Shown piece after piece: positions 18,974 through 27,885 of a stretch of DNA of 43,033 bases. The DNA is taken from the NCBI GenBank assembly GCA_022826205.1, contig JAJDVJ010000134.1, positions 1 through 43,033 on the forward strand, in the 5' to 3' direction. Each line of letters starts with the position of its first letter. The stretch's first letter is position 1. The position numbers were made by a program, and so were the translations under genes. The DNA is from Silicimonas sp. (GTDB lineage: Bacteria; Pseudomonadota; Alphaproteobacteria; Rhodobacterales; Rhodobacteraceae). The notes under the pieces are model-generated. The model had not been told where the DNA came from. It did no database searches and saw only the letters and a list, made by a program, of their open reading frames with translations.

Positions 18974-20556
18974 TAGCCGACGGCTGCTCCGTCCTTTCGG
19001 GGGTCCGATGCGCCGGTAAGCGTGCCGTTTTCGCGATTGATCAAGATGGCCTGCGCCCCGCCGATAGGCACGTCTGGCCGAGACAGCCTGTGCCCGGCCT
19101 CCGCAAGCCGGTCCTTTGTGGAATCCGGAATGCCGTCCTCGACCTGGAGCGTGCCTTCGACCGGGTCGGCAAAGGAGCGGGGCCCGTCAATGGCTTGCTG
19201 CAAATCCATGCCGTAATCGGCGATGTTCGTCAGGAAGTGCGCGTGGCCCGCCGCCTGAAACTGCGCACCCATTACGCCAAAGGCCATGTCCACCTTGCCG
19301 TCGGTTTTCCGCATCGCCGGAATGATCGTGTGCAGGGGTCGCTTGCCAGCGCCTGCTTCGTTCGGGTGGCCAGGTGATAGGTTGAAGCCCGAGCCACGAT
19401 TCTGAAATAGAATGCCGAACTTAGGGCTCGCCACGCCAGAGCCGAATGCCGAGAAGAGCGAATAGATCAGGCTGACCGCCATCCCGTCCCCGTCGACGGC
19501 AACGATCAGGACCGTATCCTTGTGCACGTCTTCCGCCAAGGCTGCGGGCTTGGCTGTCGCTTTTCCCGTGTCAATCAGCGCGGCAAGTTTCTCGGCGGTC
19601 TCTGTCGCCAGCATGTGTTCGAGCCGGGTCACGTGATCGGGGTCGGCCAGAAATCGGTTTCGGGTGTCATAGGCGAATTTCGACGCCTCGGCCTCAATGT
19701 GAAGTCGCTCGAAGCCAACGGGGTCCATGGAAGACAGGTCGAAATGTGAGAGAATGTTCAGGAGCAGCAGGGCCGTGGCACCCTGCCCGTTTGGCCGATG
19801 CTCCAGGACGTCAAATTCGCCATACTGCCCGGAAATTGGCGTGCCCCACACAGCCTCGGTTGCCATGAAGTCCTCGGCGGCATGGGTTCCGCCCACATCC
19901 GCAAGCGCCGAGAGCATGTCGTCCAGAATTTCGCCTTCGTAGAACGCGTTGCGCCCGTTTGCGGCGATGCGTCGCAAGACCTCGGCTTGGCCGGGCAGAC
20001 GCATGTGCTCACCGAGGCGATAGGGGCGGCCGGAGTTCAGAAAATGAGTCCGTGCGGCATCGGTCATATCAGGACCTGCCGTGGCAATGTCAGATGCGGT
20101 GCGAGGCGAAATTGGCACACCTTCCTCGAAATACCGGATCGCGGGCGCGAGGCAGCGGTCGAGTCCAATCCGGCCAAAGCGCTCCGACAGCCGGCAAAGT
20201 GCGTCGACGGCACCCGGCACGGTGATGGCGGCTGGATGGCCCGGTTCAATTTTCGTGATTCCTTCCTGCCTCAGGTCGTCCGGGTCAAGACCGGCGGGCG
20301 CCCGACCCGAGCCGTTGATCGTCGTTACCTCGTCGGTGCCAGCAGGCTTGATCAACGCAAAGCAATCGCCGCCGATCCCTGTCATGTGTGGTTCGCAAAC
20401 GCCGAGAAGGACAGCGCCGGCAATGGCCGCGTCCACCGCATTCCCGCCATCTTTCATTACGGTCAATGCCTCGGACGCAGCCAGCGGGTGCGAGGTGGCC
20501 ACCATTCCGTTCGAAGCGAGAACGGGCGATCGGCCCGGAAGCTGGAAATTTCGCAT
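18970..20556 (-). CDS. ggt: Gamma-glutamyltransferase family protein
   Basis: Ntn-hydrolase of the gamma-glutamyltranspeptidase family (528 aa), which cleaves or transfers gamma-glutamyl groups, for example from glutathione. The presumed nucleophile after self-cleavage is Thr348 (HKDTVLIVAVDGDGMAVSL). The large-subunit pattern GGNAVDAAIAGAVLLGVCEPHMTGIGGD lies at residues 37-64. No signal peptide is seen, whereas classical GGT is periplasmic, so a cytoplasmic role (gamma-glutamyl or related amide hydrolysis) is more likely. Its tail SDPRKDGAAVGY is typical of this subgroup. Divergent from pobA, with 152 bases between. Confidence 0.88.
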   Translation of the reverse strand: MRNFQLPGRSPVLASNGMVATSHPLAASEALTVMKDGGNAVDAAIAGAVLLGVCEPHMTGIGGDCFALIKPAGTDEVTTINGSGRAPAGLDPDDLRQEGITKIEPGHPAAITVPGAVDALCRLSERFGRIGLDRCLAPAIRYFEEGVPISPRTASDIATAGPDMTDAARTHFLNSGRPYRLGEHMRLPGQAEVLRRIAANGRNAFYEGEILDDMLSALADVGGTHAAEDFMATEAVWGTPISGQYGEFDVLEHRPNGQGATALLLLNILSHFDLSSMDPVGFERLHIEAEASKFAYDTRNRFLADPDHVTRLEHMLATETAEKLAALIDTGKATAKPAALAEDVHKDTVLIVAVDGDGMAVSLIYSLFSAFGSGVASPKFGILFQNRGSGFNLSPGHPNEAGAGKRPLHTIIPAMRKTDGKVDMAFGVMGAQFQAAGHAHFLTNIADYGMDLQQAIDGPRSFADPVEGTLQVEDGIPDSTKDRLAEAGHRLSRPDVPIGGAQAILINRENGTLTGASDPRKDGAAVGY

Positions 20557-20656
20557 GTCGGTAGAGTCCGTCCAATTGATGCGCAGAGACTAGCGGCGTG
20601 CCTGTCGGATGAAAAGCGGCCAGGCGCAGGTTCATGTAGCGTGCTTGTTCGGCTTG

Positions 20657-20671
20657 GTTGACATCGTCAAC
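20657..20671. promoter_or_regulatory. Inverted repeat with embedded TTGACA, candidate operator for pobA
   Basis: GTTGAC-ATC-GTCAAC is a perfect 6-base inverted repeat with a 3-base centre, 38 bases before the pobA ATG. It contains a consensus -35 hexamer TTGACA (20658-20663), but no good -10 at the normal distance is seen. Position between divergent ggt and pobA suggests a regulator site. No regulator gene for pob/pca is present in the window. Confidence 0.35.
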
Positions 20672-20708
20672 TGACGCGGAAGAAGGTTGCCGACGGGAGG
20701 ATTGCTGC

Positions 20709-21878
20709 ATGCAGACGGAAGTTGCGATCATAGGGGGCGGCCCTTCGGGGCTTCTTCTGTCGCAACTCCTGAACCGGGCGGGCATTGAGACGGTGATTCT
20801 CGAACGTGCTTCGAGAAATCACGTGCTCGGCCGAATCAGGGCCGGCGTGCTTGAAGCGGGCACGGTCGACATGCTTCGGGAGGCGGGCGTTTCTGTCCGG
20901 TTGGACCGCGAGGGCATCCTTCACGGCGGATGCTACCTGACCGACAACGACCTGATGGTTCGAATCGACTTTCGCGCCCTGACCGGCAAGCATGTCACGG
21001 TCTACGGCCAGACCGAGGTCACCGCGGATCTCTATGCGGCGCAGGATGAACTCGGCACCACGGTTCTTCATGGCGTCGAAGACGTGACATTCTCCGAACT
21101 GGAACAGCCAAGATCCGTAGTGGAGTTCACGCACGAGGGCGGCCGCAAACGGCTTGACTGCCTGTTCGTGGCGGGATGTGACGGATTCCACGGTGTCAGC
21201 CGAAATTCCATTCCGAACGATCGGCGGAGAGAATTCGAACGGACCTATCCATTCGGCTGGCTCGGAGTCCTGTCTCGCGTTCCTCCCTGCGAGGATGAGC
21301 TGATATACGCGAACTCCGAGCGCGGCTTCGCCTTGGCATCGATGCGGAACGAAAACCTGTCGCGTTACTACATTCAGGTGCCCATGAGCGATCGGGCAGA
21401 ACAATGGAGCGATGATGAATTCTGGACCGAACTGAAACGCCGTCTGCCGTCCGAAACCGCCGCCACGATGCAGACCGGACCGTCCATCGAGAAGTCCGTT
21501 GCGCCGCTGCGCAGCTTCGTGGCCGAACCGCTTCGGTGGGGCAATCTCTTCCTGGTGGGAGATGCTGCGCACATCGTGCCGCCGACCGGCGCGAAGGGCC
21601 TCAACCTGGCGGTGTCCGACGTGCACTATCTCTACCAGGCGCTGATCGACGCCATCCGTTCAAACGACCGTTCCGGCATTGACGATTATTCAGGACGCGC
21701 ATTGAAGCGGATATGGAAGGCCATGCGATTCAGTTGGCAGATGACGATGATGCTCCACCGGTTCGAGGACGAAGACGACTTTGCTTCCGAAATGCGCCGG
21801 GCAACGCTTGGCCACTTGGCAGCGTCTGAGACCGCGCGCCGCGATCTGGCCGAGAACTACGTCGGGCTGCCCTTCTAG
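20709..21878 (+). CDS. pobA: 4-hydroxybenzoate 3-monooxygenase
   Basis: FAD and NAD(P)H-dependent hydroxylase that turns 4-hydroxybenzoate into protocatechuate (389 aa; Pseudomonas PobA is 394). The ATG at 20709 follows GGGAGG. The FAD site GGGPSGLLLSQLLNRAGIETVILE starts at residue 10, RIRAGVLE near 42 is the PobA-specific segment, and GDAAHIVPPTGAKGLNLAVSDV near 282-303 is the second FAD motif. Two CoA-transferase genes follow 20 bases later, which supports the aromatic-acid assignment. Protocatechuate dioxygenase (pcaGH) and pcaBCD are not in this window. Confidence 0.93.
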   Translation: MQTEVAIIGGGPSGLLLSQLLNRAGIETVILERASRNHVLGRIRAGVLEAGTVDMLREAGVSVRLDREGILHGGCYLTDNDLMVRIDFRALTGKHVTVYGQTEVTADLYAAQDELGTTVLHGVEDVTFSELEQPRSVVEFTHEGGRKRLDCLFVAGCDGFHGVSRNSIPNDRRREFERTYPFGWLGVLSRVPPCEDELIYANSERGFALASMRNENLSRYYIQVPMSDRAEQWSDDEFWTELKRRLPSETAATMQTGPSIEKSVAPLRSFVAEPLRWGNLFLVGDAAHIVPPTGAKGLNLAVSDVHYLYQALIDAIRSNDRSGIDDYSGRALKRIWKAMRFSWQMTMMLHRFEDEDDFASEMRRATLGHLAASETARRDLAENYVGLPF

Positions 21879-21898
21879 CCGACAGAAAAGGAAGTTCC

Positions 21899-22618
21899 AT
21901 GGACAAGACCGTCTCCTCGCCTGAGCAGGCCGTGGCGGGAATCGAGAATGGCGCCGTGCTCATGATCGGCGGATTTGGCGGTTCCGGCGCACCGGTGGAA
22001 CTCATTCACGCGCTGGTCGGCCGCTATGTCGCCACAGGTTCGCCCACCGATCTCACGGTCGTGAACAACAATGCCGGCAACGGGCGAGTCGGAATTGCTG
22101 CGATGATAGACGCAGGAATGGTAGCCAAGATGGTCTGCTCCTTCCCGCGATCCTCGGATCCGAGGGCGTTTACCGAAAAGTACCTCGCTGACGAAATCGG
22201 GCTGGAACTGGTGCCTCAGGGCACGTTGGCTGAACGCATCCGTGCGGCAGGAGCGGGCATACCGGCATTCTATACGCCCACCAGCTATGGGACGGAGCTT
22301 GCGGAAGGCAAGCCCGTCGCCGAGTTCGACGGCAAGAAATACGTGCAGGAGCGTTGGCTGCAGGCTGATGTGGCCATCATCAAGGCCGAGTTGGCCGACA
22401 CGCACGGCAACCTGACCTATCGGCACGCGGCCCGGAATTTCAGCCCGTTGATGTGCATGGCGGCAGGGGTGTCGATCGTGCAGGCTCGCAAGGTCGTTGC
22501 GCCGGGAGAAATCGATCCGGAACATGTCGTGACGCCGGGAATTTTCGTCGACGCCGTGCTGGAGGTGCCGAAACCGCTGCAGGAAGAGGAGTTGATTCGT
22601 TCCGGGGAGGCCTACTGA
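21899..22618 (+). CDS. pcaI: 3-oxoacid CoA-transferase subunit A, probably PcaI
   Basis: Alpha subunit (239 aa) of a family I CoA-transferase. Next to pobA it most likely activates 3-oxoadipate with succinyl-CoA, the penultimate step of the beta-ketoadipate pathway. The CoA-binding pattern GGFGGSGAPVELIHAL lies at residues 23-38. The start follows GGAAG. Its stop overlaps the start of subunit B (TGATG). Acetoacetate-specific SCOT subunits look almost the same, so substrate assignment rests on context. Confidence 0.85.
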   Translation: MDKTVSSPEQAVAGIENGAVLMIGGFGGSGAPVELIHALVGRYVATGSPTDLTVVNNNAGNGRVGIAAMIDAGMVAKMVCSFPRSSDPRAFTEKYLADEIGLELVPQGTLAERIRAAGAGIPAFYTPTSYGTELAEGKPVAEFDGKKYVQERWLQADVAIIKAELADTHGNLTYRHAARNFSPLMCMAAGVSIVQARKVVAPGEIDPEHVVTPGIFVDAVLEVPKPLQEEELIRSGEAY

Positions 22619-23295
22619 TGAGCGTCCCGAAACTGACGAGCGCGCAGGTTGCTTGGCGGGCGGCCCAGGACATCGAGGACGGGGCCTATGTCAACCTGGG
22701 CATCGGGCTGCCCGAACTGGTTGCGCGCTTCCAGCCCGAGGGACGGCAGGCCGTGTTCCATACCGAGAACGGTGTTCTGGGATTCGGCGAGGCGCCGGCG
22801 ACCGGAGAGGAGGACTGGGACCTGATCAATGCCGGAAAGAAGGCGATCACCCTGAAGCCTGGAGCGTCCTTTTTTCATCACGCCGACAGTTTTGCGATGG
22901 TTCGCGGCGGGCATCTGGACGTGGCTATTCTCGGCGCCTACCAGGTTGCGCAGAATGGTGACCTGGCCAACTGGCGTGTCGGCTCGAAGGGCGTGCCGGC
23001 CGTTGGTGGCGCAATGGACCTGGTTCATGGAGCCAAGCGCGTGGCGGTTGTCACCGACCATGTGACCAAGGATGGTAAGCCGAAGCTGGTCGAAGAGTGC
23101 ACGTTTCCGCTTACGGGCAAGGAATGCATCGGGCGCGTCTACACGTCGCTGGCCGTCATTGACGTCGTTGACGGGCGATTTGTCCTGCGCGAGAAATTGC
23201 CGGAGATCACGCTGGAGGACCTGCAATCCCTGACCGGGGCCGGACTCGCCACGCCAGATCACGTCGGGGACCTGGTTGCGCCCGACCTGAGTTGA
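22618..23295 (+). CDS. pcaJ: 3-oxoacid CoA-transferase subunit B, probably PcaJ
   Basis: Beta subunit (225 aa). The catalytic glutamate that carries CoA as a thioester is in FHTENGVLGFG (Glu near residue 49). AYVNLGIGLPELVARF at about 22-37 and GGAMDLVHGAKRVAV near 130-145 are family motifs. The ATG at 22618 overlaps the subunit A stop. A longer frame back to 22453 lies inside subunit A and is not used. The following gene on the same strand is a Met-sulfoxide reductase 41 bases away, unrelated to the pathway. Confidence 0.87.
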   Translation: MSVPKLTSAQVAWRAAQDIEDGAYVNLGIGLPELVARFQPEGRQAVFHTENGVLGFGEAPATGEEDWDLINAGKKAITLKPGASFFHHADSFAMVRGGHLDVAILGAYQVAQNGDLANWRVGSKGVPAVGGAMDLVHGAKRVAVVTDHVTKDGKPKLVEECTFPLTGKECIGRVYTSLAVIDVVDGRFVLREKLPEITLEDLQSLTGAGLATPDHVGDLVAPDLS

Positions 23296-23336
23296 TTTCC
23301 AGGCGTCCGTTCTCGTTGCAGAAATCGAGGCATCCG

Positions 23337-23798
23337 ATGAGTCTGAGCTATCCAGAACTGCATGCAAGAATTCTCGCCTTGACCGAAGGCGAAACCGACG
23401 AGATTGCGTTGATGGCGACCATAGCCTGCGAGGTGCATCATTCGGACGATCGGTTCGACTGGACCGGGTTCTATCGTGTCGTCGAGCACGAGTTGTTGAA
23501 GATCGGGCCGTATCAGGGTGGTCATGGCTGCCTGACCATCCCCTTTTCCCGAGGTGTTTGCGGTGCAGCAGCGCGCACCGGAGAGATCCAATTGGTGCCA
23601 GATGTCAACTCCTTTCCCGGCCATATCGCCTGTTCCTCCAGCACGCGGTCCGAACTCGTGCTGCCGGTGCGGAACGGCAAGGGTCGACTGATCGCGGTCC
23701 TTGACATCGACAGCGATCAGCCGGACGCGTTCAGCCAGATGGACGCGGAGGGCCTGTCGAGTGCACTTGACGCGGTCTTCGGCGAGTTGGACCGATGA
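23337..23798 (+). CDS. msrC: Free methionine-(R)-sulfoxide reductase, GAF domain
   Basis: GAF-fold enzyme (153 aa) that reduces free methionine-R-sulfoxide. All three family cysteines are present in one stretch: GCLTIPF, GVCGAA and HIACSSS (about residues 66, 76 and 100), matching the E. coli fRMsr trio. FDWTGFYRVV near residue 40-49 is the usual domain start. ATG at 23337 is chosen over 23292 because it gives the family N-terminus MSLSYPELHARI. The symbol msrC is used for the E. coli enzyme. A pseudouridine synthase follows after 25 bases. Confidence 0.88.
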   Translation: MSLSYPELHARILALTEGETDEIALMATIACEVHHSDDRFDWTGFYRVVEHELLKIGPYQGGHGCLTIPFSRGVCGAAARTGEIQLVPDVNSFPGHIACSSSTRSELVLPVRNGKGRLIAVLDIDSDQPDAFSQMDAEGLSSALDAVFGELDR

Positions 23799-23823
23799 GC
23801 GGCTCTGGTCGTTCTGTGCATCC

Positions 23824-24471
23824 GTGACGGGCGATTACTCTCCGCCAAACTCTCCGATCGACGTGATTCACGCCGACGACGAAATCCTGGTCGTGGCCAA
23901 GCCTCACGGTCTGCTGTCCGTGCCCGGGAAGGGCGTTCATCTGGCGGACTGCCTGCTGACCCGGCTGAAGGAGACTTTTCCTGCAACGCTTCTGGTCCAT
24001 CGCCTGGACAGGGACACGTCCGGCGTCATGGCCTTTGCCTTGACGCCTCATGCACAGCGCCATTTGGGACTTCAGTTCGAGAAGCGCCAGGTTCGCAAGG
24101 CTTACGTGGCGCGGGTTCATGGGCATGTGCCTGGGAGCACAGGCACGATCGATTTGCCGCTCGCAGTAGACTGGCCCAACCGGCCGCGGCAGATGGTGGA
24201 TCTTCGGCATGGCAAGCCGGCCTTGACGAAATGGGAACGGGTCCAGGCATGCGCCGATGAATCCCGCCTCATGCTCTTCCCGATGACGGGTCGATCCCAC
24301 CAGCTTCGCGTTCACTGCCTGGCGATCGGCCATCCGATTCTTGGCGATCTACTCTACGCGGAGGGAGAGGCCCGGCAACACCACCGGCTCATGCTGCAGT
24401 CCTCCTCGTTGCGTTTCCGGCATCCTGCCGACGGCCGCGCTGTATCGTTCTCTGTGCAGCCTGAATTCTGA
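23824..24471 (+). CDS. RNA pseudouridine synthase, RluA family
   Basis: Pseudouridine synthase (215 aa from GTG 23824) for tRNA or rRNA. The catalytic aspartate is Asp62 in HRLDRDTSG. TGRSHQLRVHCLAIGHPILGD near residues 160-180 is the other family motif. There is no S4 RNA-binding domain, so the protein is close to RluA itself or TruC in size; the target nucleotide is unknown. The start is uncertain: no ATG lies in frame between the upstream stop and 23824, and the ribosome site is weak. The frame upstream to 23701 overlaps the sulfoxide reductase gene. Confidence 0.85.
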   Translation: MTGDYSPPNSPIDVIHADDEILVVAKPHGLLSVPGKGVHLADCLLTRLKETFPATLLVHRLDRDTSGVMAFALTPHAQRHLGLQFEKRQVRKAYVARVHGHVPGSTGTIDLPLAVDWPNRPRQMVDLRHGKPALTKWERVQACADESRLMLFPMTGRSHQLRVHCLAIGHPILGDLLYAEGEARQHHRLMLQSSSLRFRHPADGRAVSFSVQPEF

Positions 24472-24654
24472 GTGCGTGACGGGAATGCTTGCAGGGCGCA
24501 CACGGCCGGGAAGTCGCCCAACATCGGCACAGCCTTGCGCCGGGGATCTCGACGCACGGCTTTTTGAGGCATCTCCATTGTTCGGGTTCGGAGTGCGCGA
24601 TCGGAGATTGCCGTCAATTTGGCAAGGTGCCAAAATGGCCGCGAGGGGTCCGGC

Positions 24655-24996
24655 ATGACACTCATTTACAAGATATTGCGCGCAGAAGAGTTCGAGGCAT
24701 TCGAGGCAGCCGGGCGCACGACCGGATCGCCGGATGACGTAAGGGACGGCTTTGTCCATTTCTCGACCGGTGCACAGGTCGAGGAGACGGCTTCGAGGCA
24801 CTTTGCGGGCGAGGACGGGCTGATGCTCGTGTGCGTGGATGCCGGTCCATTGGCGGAATTTCTCAAGTGGGAGCCGTCGCGGGACGGTGCACTTTTTCCG
24901 CATCTTTACCGTGATCTCCGATTCGAAGACGTGATATTTGCTCGGGAACTTCCCCTTGCAGATGGGCGCCACATGTTCGAAGGCAGTTTGGAGTGA
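24655..24996 (+). CDS. DUF952 family protein
   Basis: A 113-aa protein of the DUF952 family. Family hallmarks seen are [15 protein letters not shown] near residues 3-17, [20 protein letters not shown] near 30-49 and [13 protein letters not shown] near 80-92. The biochemical function is not known; the conserved His and Arg residues suggest a small enzyme. The ATG at 24655 follows GAGGGG. Its stop TGA overlaps the GTG start of pyrD (GTGA), so it is probably translationally coupled with pyrimidine synthesis. Confidence 0.85.
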   Translation: MTLIYKILRAEEFEAFEAAGRTTGSPDDVRDGFVHFSTGAQVEETASRHFAGEDGLMLVCVDAGPLAEFLKWEPSRDGALFPHLYRDLRFEDVIFARELPLADGRHMFEGSLE

Positions 24997-26039
24997 TTGA
25001 GAACGCGGCACTGGCGGTCCTGAGCCGAGTTGATCCAGAAATTGCCCACGGCCTTGCGCTTCGGGCACTGCACACTCCGTTTGCGCCGTTGCCCGGTCCG
25101 GTACGGTCACCCCATCTGGACGTGGATCTCGCAGGGCTGCGCCTGCCGAATCCCGTTGGTCTGGCTGCCGGTTTCGACAAGAACGCGAGTGCGGTCGGTC
25201 CCCTCATGCGCGCAGGATTCGGGTTCCTGGAGGTCGGGACCGCGACACCTCGTCCGCAATTGGGCAATCCGCGCCCAAGACTGTTCCGGCTTAGGAAGGA
25301 TCGGGCGGTGATAAACCGCCTCGGATTCAACAATGATGGCTTGAAGGCAATCATCGACCGGCTGGCTGCGCGCCCTGATGGCGTTCCCGTCGGGATCAAC
25401 ATCGGTGCAAACCGGGACAGTGAGGACCGTGCCGCGGACTATGCACATGCAATGCGAGCCGCCCGGAAATGCGTTGACTTCGCGACCATCAACGTGTCGT
25501 CGCCCAACACCGAGAACCTTCGGGATCTCCAGGGCGAACATGCTTTGCCGGCGCTTCTCGAGGGGGTCATGGCGGAAAGCGCCGATCTGCCCGTGTTTCT
25601 CAAGATCGCGCCGGATCTCTCGGATGAGCAAATTGGCTCCATCGCGAGGACGGCCATGGAGTGCGGCGTTGCCGCAATTGTTGCGACCAACTCGACCTTG
25701 TCGCGTGTCGGGCTTACGGACCGGAGGAGAGCGGAGAGCGGTGGCCTCTCCGGACGTCCGCTCTTTGTGCGTTCGACACGGGTCCTGGCGCGGCTGTTTC
25801 ACGAGACCGGCGGTGAGTTGCCGCTTGTCGGCGTCGGAGGAGTGGCATCGGCCGCCGACGCCTACGCAAAGATCAAGGCCGGTGCGATTGCGGTGCAGCT
25901 CTATTCGGCGATGACCTATTTCGGGATATCGCTCGCATCGCGGATCGCGCGGGGCGTTGACGAGATGCTGGCTCACGACGGGTTTGCGTCTGTTGCCGAG
26001 GCCAGGGGCATCCATGTGGCAGACTGGCTGAACGAATAG
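24993..26039 (+). CDS. pyrD: Dihydroorotate dehydrogenase (quinone), class 2
   Basis: Membrane-associated FMN enzyme that oxidises dihydroorotate to orotate with ubiquinone, the fourth step of pyrimidine synthesis (348 aa). GTG start at 24993 overlaps the DUF952 stop. Class 2 features: an N-terminal helical segment (residues 1-30), [13 protein letters not shown] near 51-63, catalytic Ser in [15 protein letters not shown] near 170-184, and phosphate-binding VGVGGV near 278. The 26060 MATE gene converges 20 bases downstream; CCGGC-ATG-GCCGG at 26041-26053 could form a small hairpin between them, but without a T-run. Confidence 0.95.
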   Translation: MIENAALAVLSRVDPEIAHGLALRALHTPFAPLPGPVRSPHLDVDLAGLRLPNPVGLAAGFDKNASAVGPLMRAGFGFLEVGTATPRPQLGNPRPRLFRLRKDRAVINRLGFNNDGLKAIIDRLAARPDGVPVGINIGANRDSEDRAADYAHAMRAARKCVDFATINVSSPNTENLRDLQGEHALPALLEGVMAESADLPVFLKIAPDLSDEQIGSIARTAMECGVAAIVATNSTLSRVGLTDRRRAESGGLSGRPLFVRSTRVLARLFHETGGELPLVGVGGVASAADAYAKIKAGAIAVQLYSAMTYFGISLASRIARGVDEMLAHDGFASVAEARGIHVADWLNE

Positions 26040-26059
26040 TCCGGCATGGCCGGGCAGGG

Positions 26060-27376
26060 TCAGCCTCCGGCACGTTCGAGCGCGGGATACCTGATGCCAA
26101 GCGTGACACCCCTTGCGACTAGGGAAATTAGGAGAGCCATCCAGAGGCCGTCGTTGCCGTAGCCGGAAAGGACCCACACCGAAGCGAAATAGATCGCGGC
26201 GGAAACCGCGGTCATGTTTCGCATGTCGCCTGTTCGCGTGGCGCCGATGAATATCCCGTCGAGCATCCAGGCCGCGATTCCGAGGACCGGCGCCGCAATC
26301 ATCCATGGGAGGAGCGCCTTGGCCGCCCGGCGAACCTCGTCCGAAGTGGTCATCAGCTCGATGACCCAGGGTCCGAAGGCCCAGACCGCCACCGAAAAGA
26401 CGACCATGACGCCAGCGCCCCAGCAGCTTGCCAAAACGGCACCCTTCCGAAGGCGAGCCCGGTTTCGCGCTCCCACGGCATTGCCAACAAGTGTCTCGGC
26501 CGCAATCGCGAAGCCGTCCAGCGCGTGGGCCGTCAAGTGCACGAACTGCAAGAGTATCTGGTTGGCGGCGAGCGGGACATCTCCGAACCTGGCCCCGAAG
26601 AACAGGAAGGAAACGAAGATGGACTCGACAAACAGGGATCTCAGCAGGATGTCCCGATGGATCACGGCCATCCTGAACAGCTGTGCGCGAGAGAGGATTC
26701 GGGGCCAGTCGTTCCAGAACGGTCGCTGGACAGCATCCCTGCAAAACCAGAGTCCCAGCGCCAGCCCGCTCCATTCGGCAAGGAATGTGGCAAAGGCGAC
26801 GCCGGCAACGCCCCAACCAAAGCCAAGCACGAATACGAGGTCGAGCACGATGTTCAGGCCGTTCATCCAGACTTGCAGCGCCAGAACTGCACGGGTTCTC
26901 TCGGATGCAATGAGCCAGCCGTTGATTCCGTACAGAGCGATGGCCGCAGGGGCCGACCAGATGCGCACGGACATGTATGTGTTTGCGCCTTCCTCCACAG
27001 CGGGCGACGCGGGAGAAATCAGGAATCCGCCTTGGAAGATCGGCCATTGCAGGAGGATCAGCGCGAGGCCGCCGCCCACCCCGACAACCATCGCGCGCGA
27101 CAGGAGCGCGTCCGCCTCTCCCCGGTCGCCGGCACCAAGCGCCTGGCTTGTCATGCCGGTGGTTCCCATGCGGAGAAAGCCGAAGATCCAGTAGATCGCC
27201 GTCAGGATATTGGCCCCGATCGCGACAGCCCCGATCGGCACCGGATCCCCCAATTGCCCCACGACGCCAGTGTCCACGACGCCAAGAATCGGCACTGTAG
27301 CATTGGCGAGCAGAATCGGCAGCGCTATTCCAAGAACACGGCGATGCGTGATCCCGTGCGGGGTCGCGGCCGTCAT
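26060..27376 (-). CDS. MATE family efflux transporter (DinF/NorM-like)
   Basis: Multidrug and toxic-compound exporter with about twelve membrane helices (438 aa). The start HRRVLGIALPILLANATVPILGVVDTGVVGQLG (residues 11-43) has the MATE pattern, closest in style to the DinF branch. The substrate is unknown. Its ATG overlaps the stop of the upstream thioesterase gene (ATGA), so it is the last gene of a three-gene minus-strand operon with two PaaI-type thioesterases. This links the exporter to acyl-CoA metabolism, perhaps by export of freed acids, but that is inference. Confidence 0.9.
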   Translation of the reverse strand: MTAATPHGITHRRVLGIALPILLANATVPILGVVDTGVVGQLGDPVPIGAVAIGANILTAIYWIFGFLRMGTTGMTSQALGAGDRGEADALLSRAMVVGVGGGLALILLQWPIFQGGFLISPASPAVEEGANTYMSVRIWSAPAAIALYGINGWLIASERTRAVLALQVWMNGLNIVLDLVFVLGFGWGVAGVAFATFLAEWSGLALGLWFCRDAVQRPFWNDWPRILSRAQLFRMAVIHRDILLRSLFVESIFVSFLFFGARFGDVPLAANQILLQFVHLTAHALDGFAIAAETLVGNAVGARNRARLRKGAVLASCWGAGVMVVFSVAVWAFGPWVIELMTTSDEVRRAAKALLPWMIAAPVLGIAAWMLDGIFIGATRTGDMRNMTAVSAAIYFASVWVLSGYGNDGLWMALLISLVARGVTLGIRYPALERAGG

Positions 27377-27885
27377 TCAGCGGAGGGCGACGGCATCAAG
27401 AAGTGTCCCGTCGCCTGTGCCATCGGCCGCATGCGATTGTCCTGCCAGGCCTCGACCCTTACGCTCGCATAGCGACGGCCCGATCGGTTGACGCGAGCCC
27501 GCGCATAGGCGTCCCGCGGCAGTCCCGATCGAAGGTAGTCGACGGTTATGTCGATCGTCTTTGGCATGCGCGGCAGCGTGGCGGGATTCAGCGAGTCGGC
27601 ATCCAGCCTGCCACTCTCGATCTCGTGCCAGAGATTCTGCCAGCCAAGCTCGACCAATGCTGCGGTCTCCAGAAAGGCAGCCGTCACCCCGCCATGCAGC
27701 GCGGGAAGTTCTGGGTTGCCGATCTGCATGTCGTCGAACTTGAGCACGGCCGTAAGTTCGTCTCCGTGTCGCTCAAACGCGATTCCGAGAAACTGGACGA
27801 ATGGAATTCCGGCCACAAGCGCGCGCAGCGCGGCGTCGCGCCGCTGCTTCACGATCTGGACAGGTTCGGGGCGTTTCCGGCTCAT
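27373..27885 (-). CDS. PaaI-type hotdog thioesterase (second copy)
   Basis: A 170-aa hotdog-fold acyl-CoA thioesterase. The motif ALHGGVTAAFLETAA (residues 62-76) is the PaaI-like active-site helix. The ATG at 27885 overlaps the stop of the preceding thioesterase gene (ATGA), so the longer frame to 28248 is not used. It is longer than its neighbour and has an N-terminal helix with basic residues (MSRKRPEPVQIVKQRR). The two thioesterases are only distantly alike and may form a heteromer or serve different chain lengths. Confidence 0.85.
   Translation of the reverse strand: MSRKRPEPVQIVKQRRDAALRALVAGIPFVQFLGIAFERHGDELTAVLKFDDMQIGNPELPALHGGVTAAFLETAALVELGWQNLWHEIESGRLDADSLNPATLPRMPKTIDITVDYLRSGLPRDAYARARVNRSGRRYASVRVEAWQDNRMRPMAQATGHFLMPSPSAE

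Noticed and set aside
26041-26053. CCGGC-ATG-GCCGG hairpin between pyrD and the MATE gene as terminator
   Set aside because: Short stem and no T-run on either strand; not called as a terminator.
25107-27047. 646-aa minus-strand open frame spanning pyrD and the MATE gene
   Set aside because: It overlaps two well-supported genes in other frames; its translation is Arg/His/Pro-rich without motifs.
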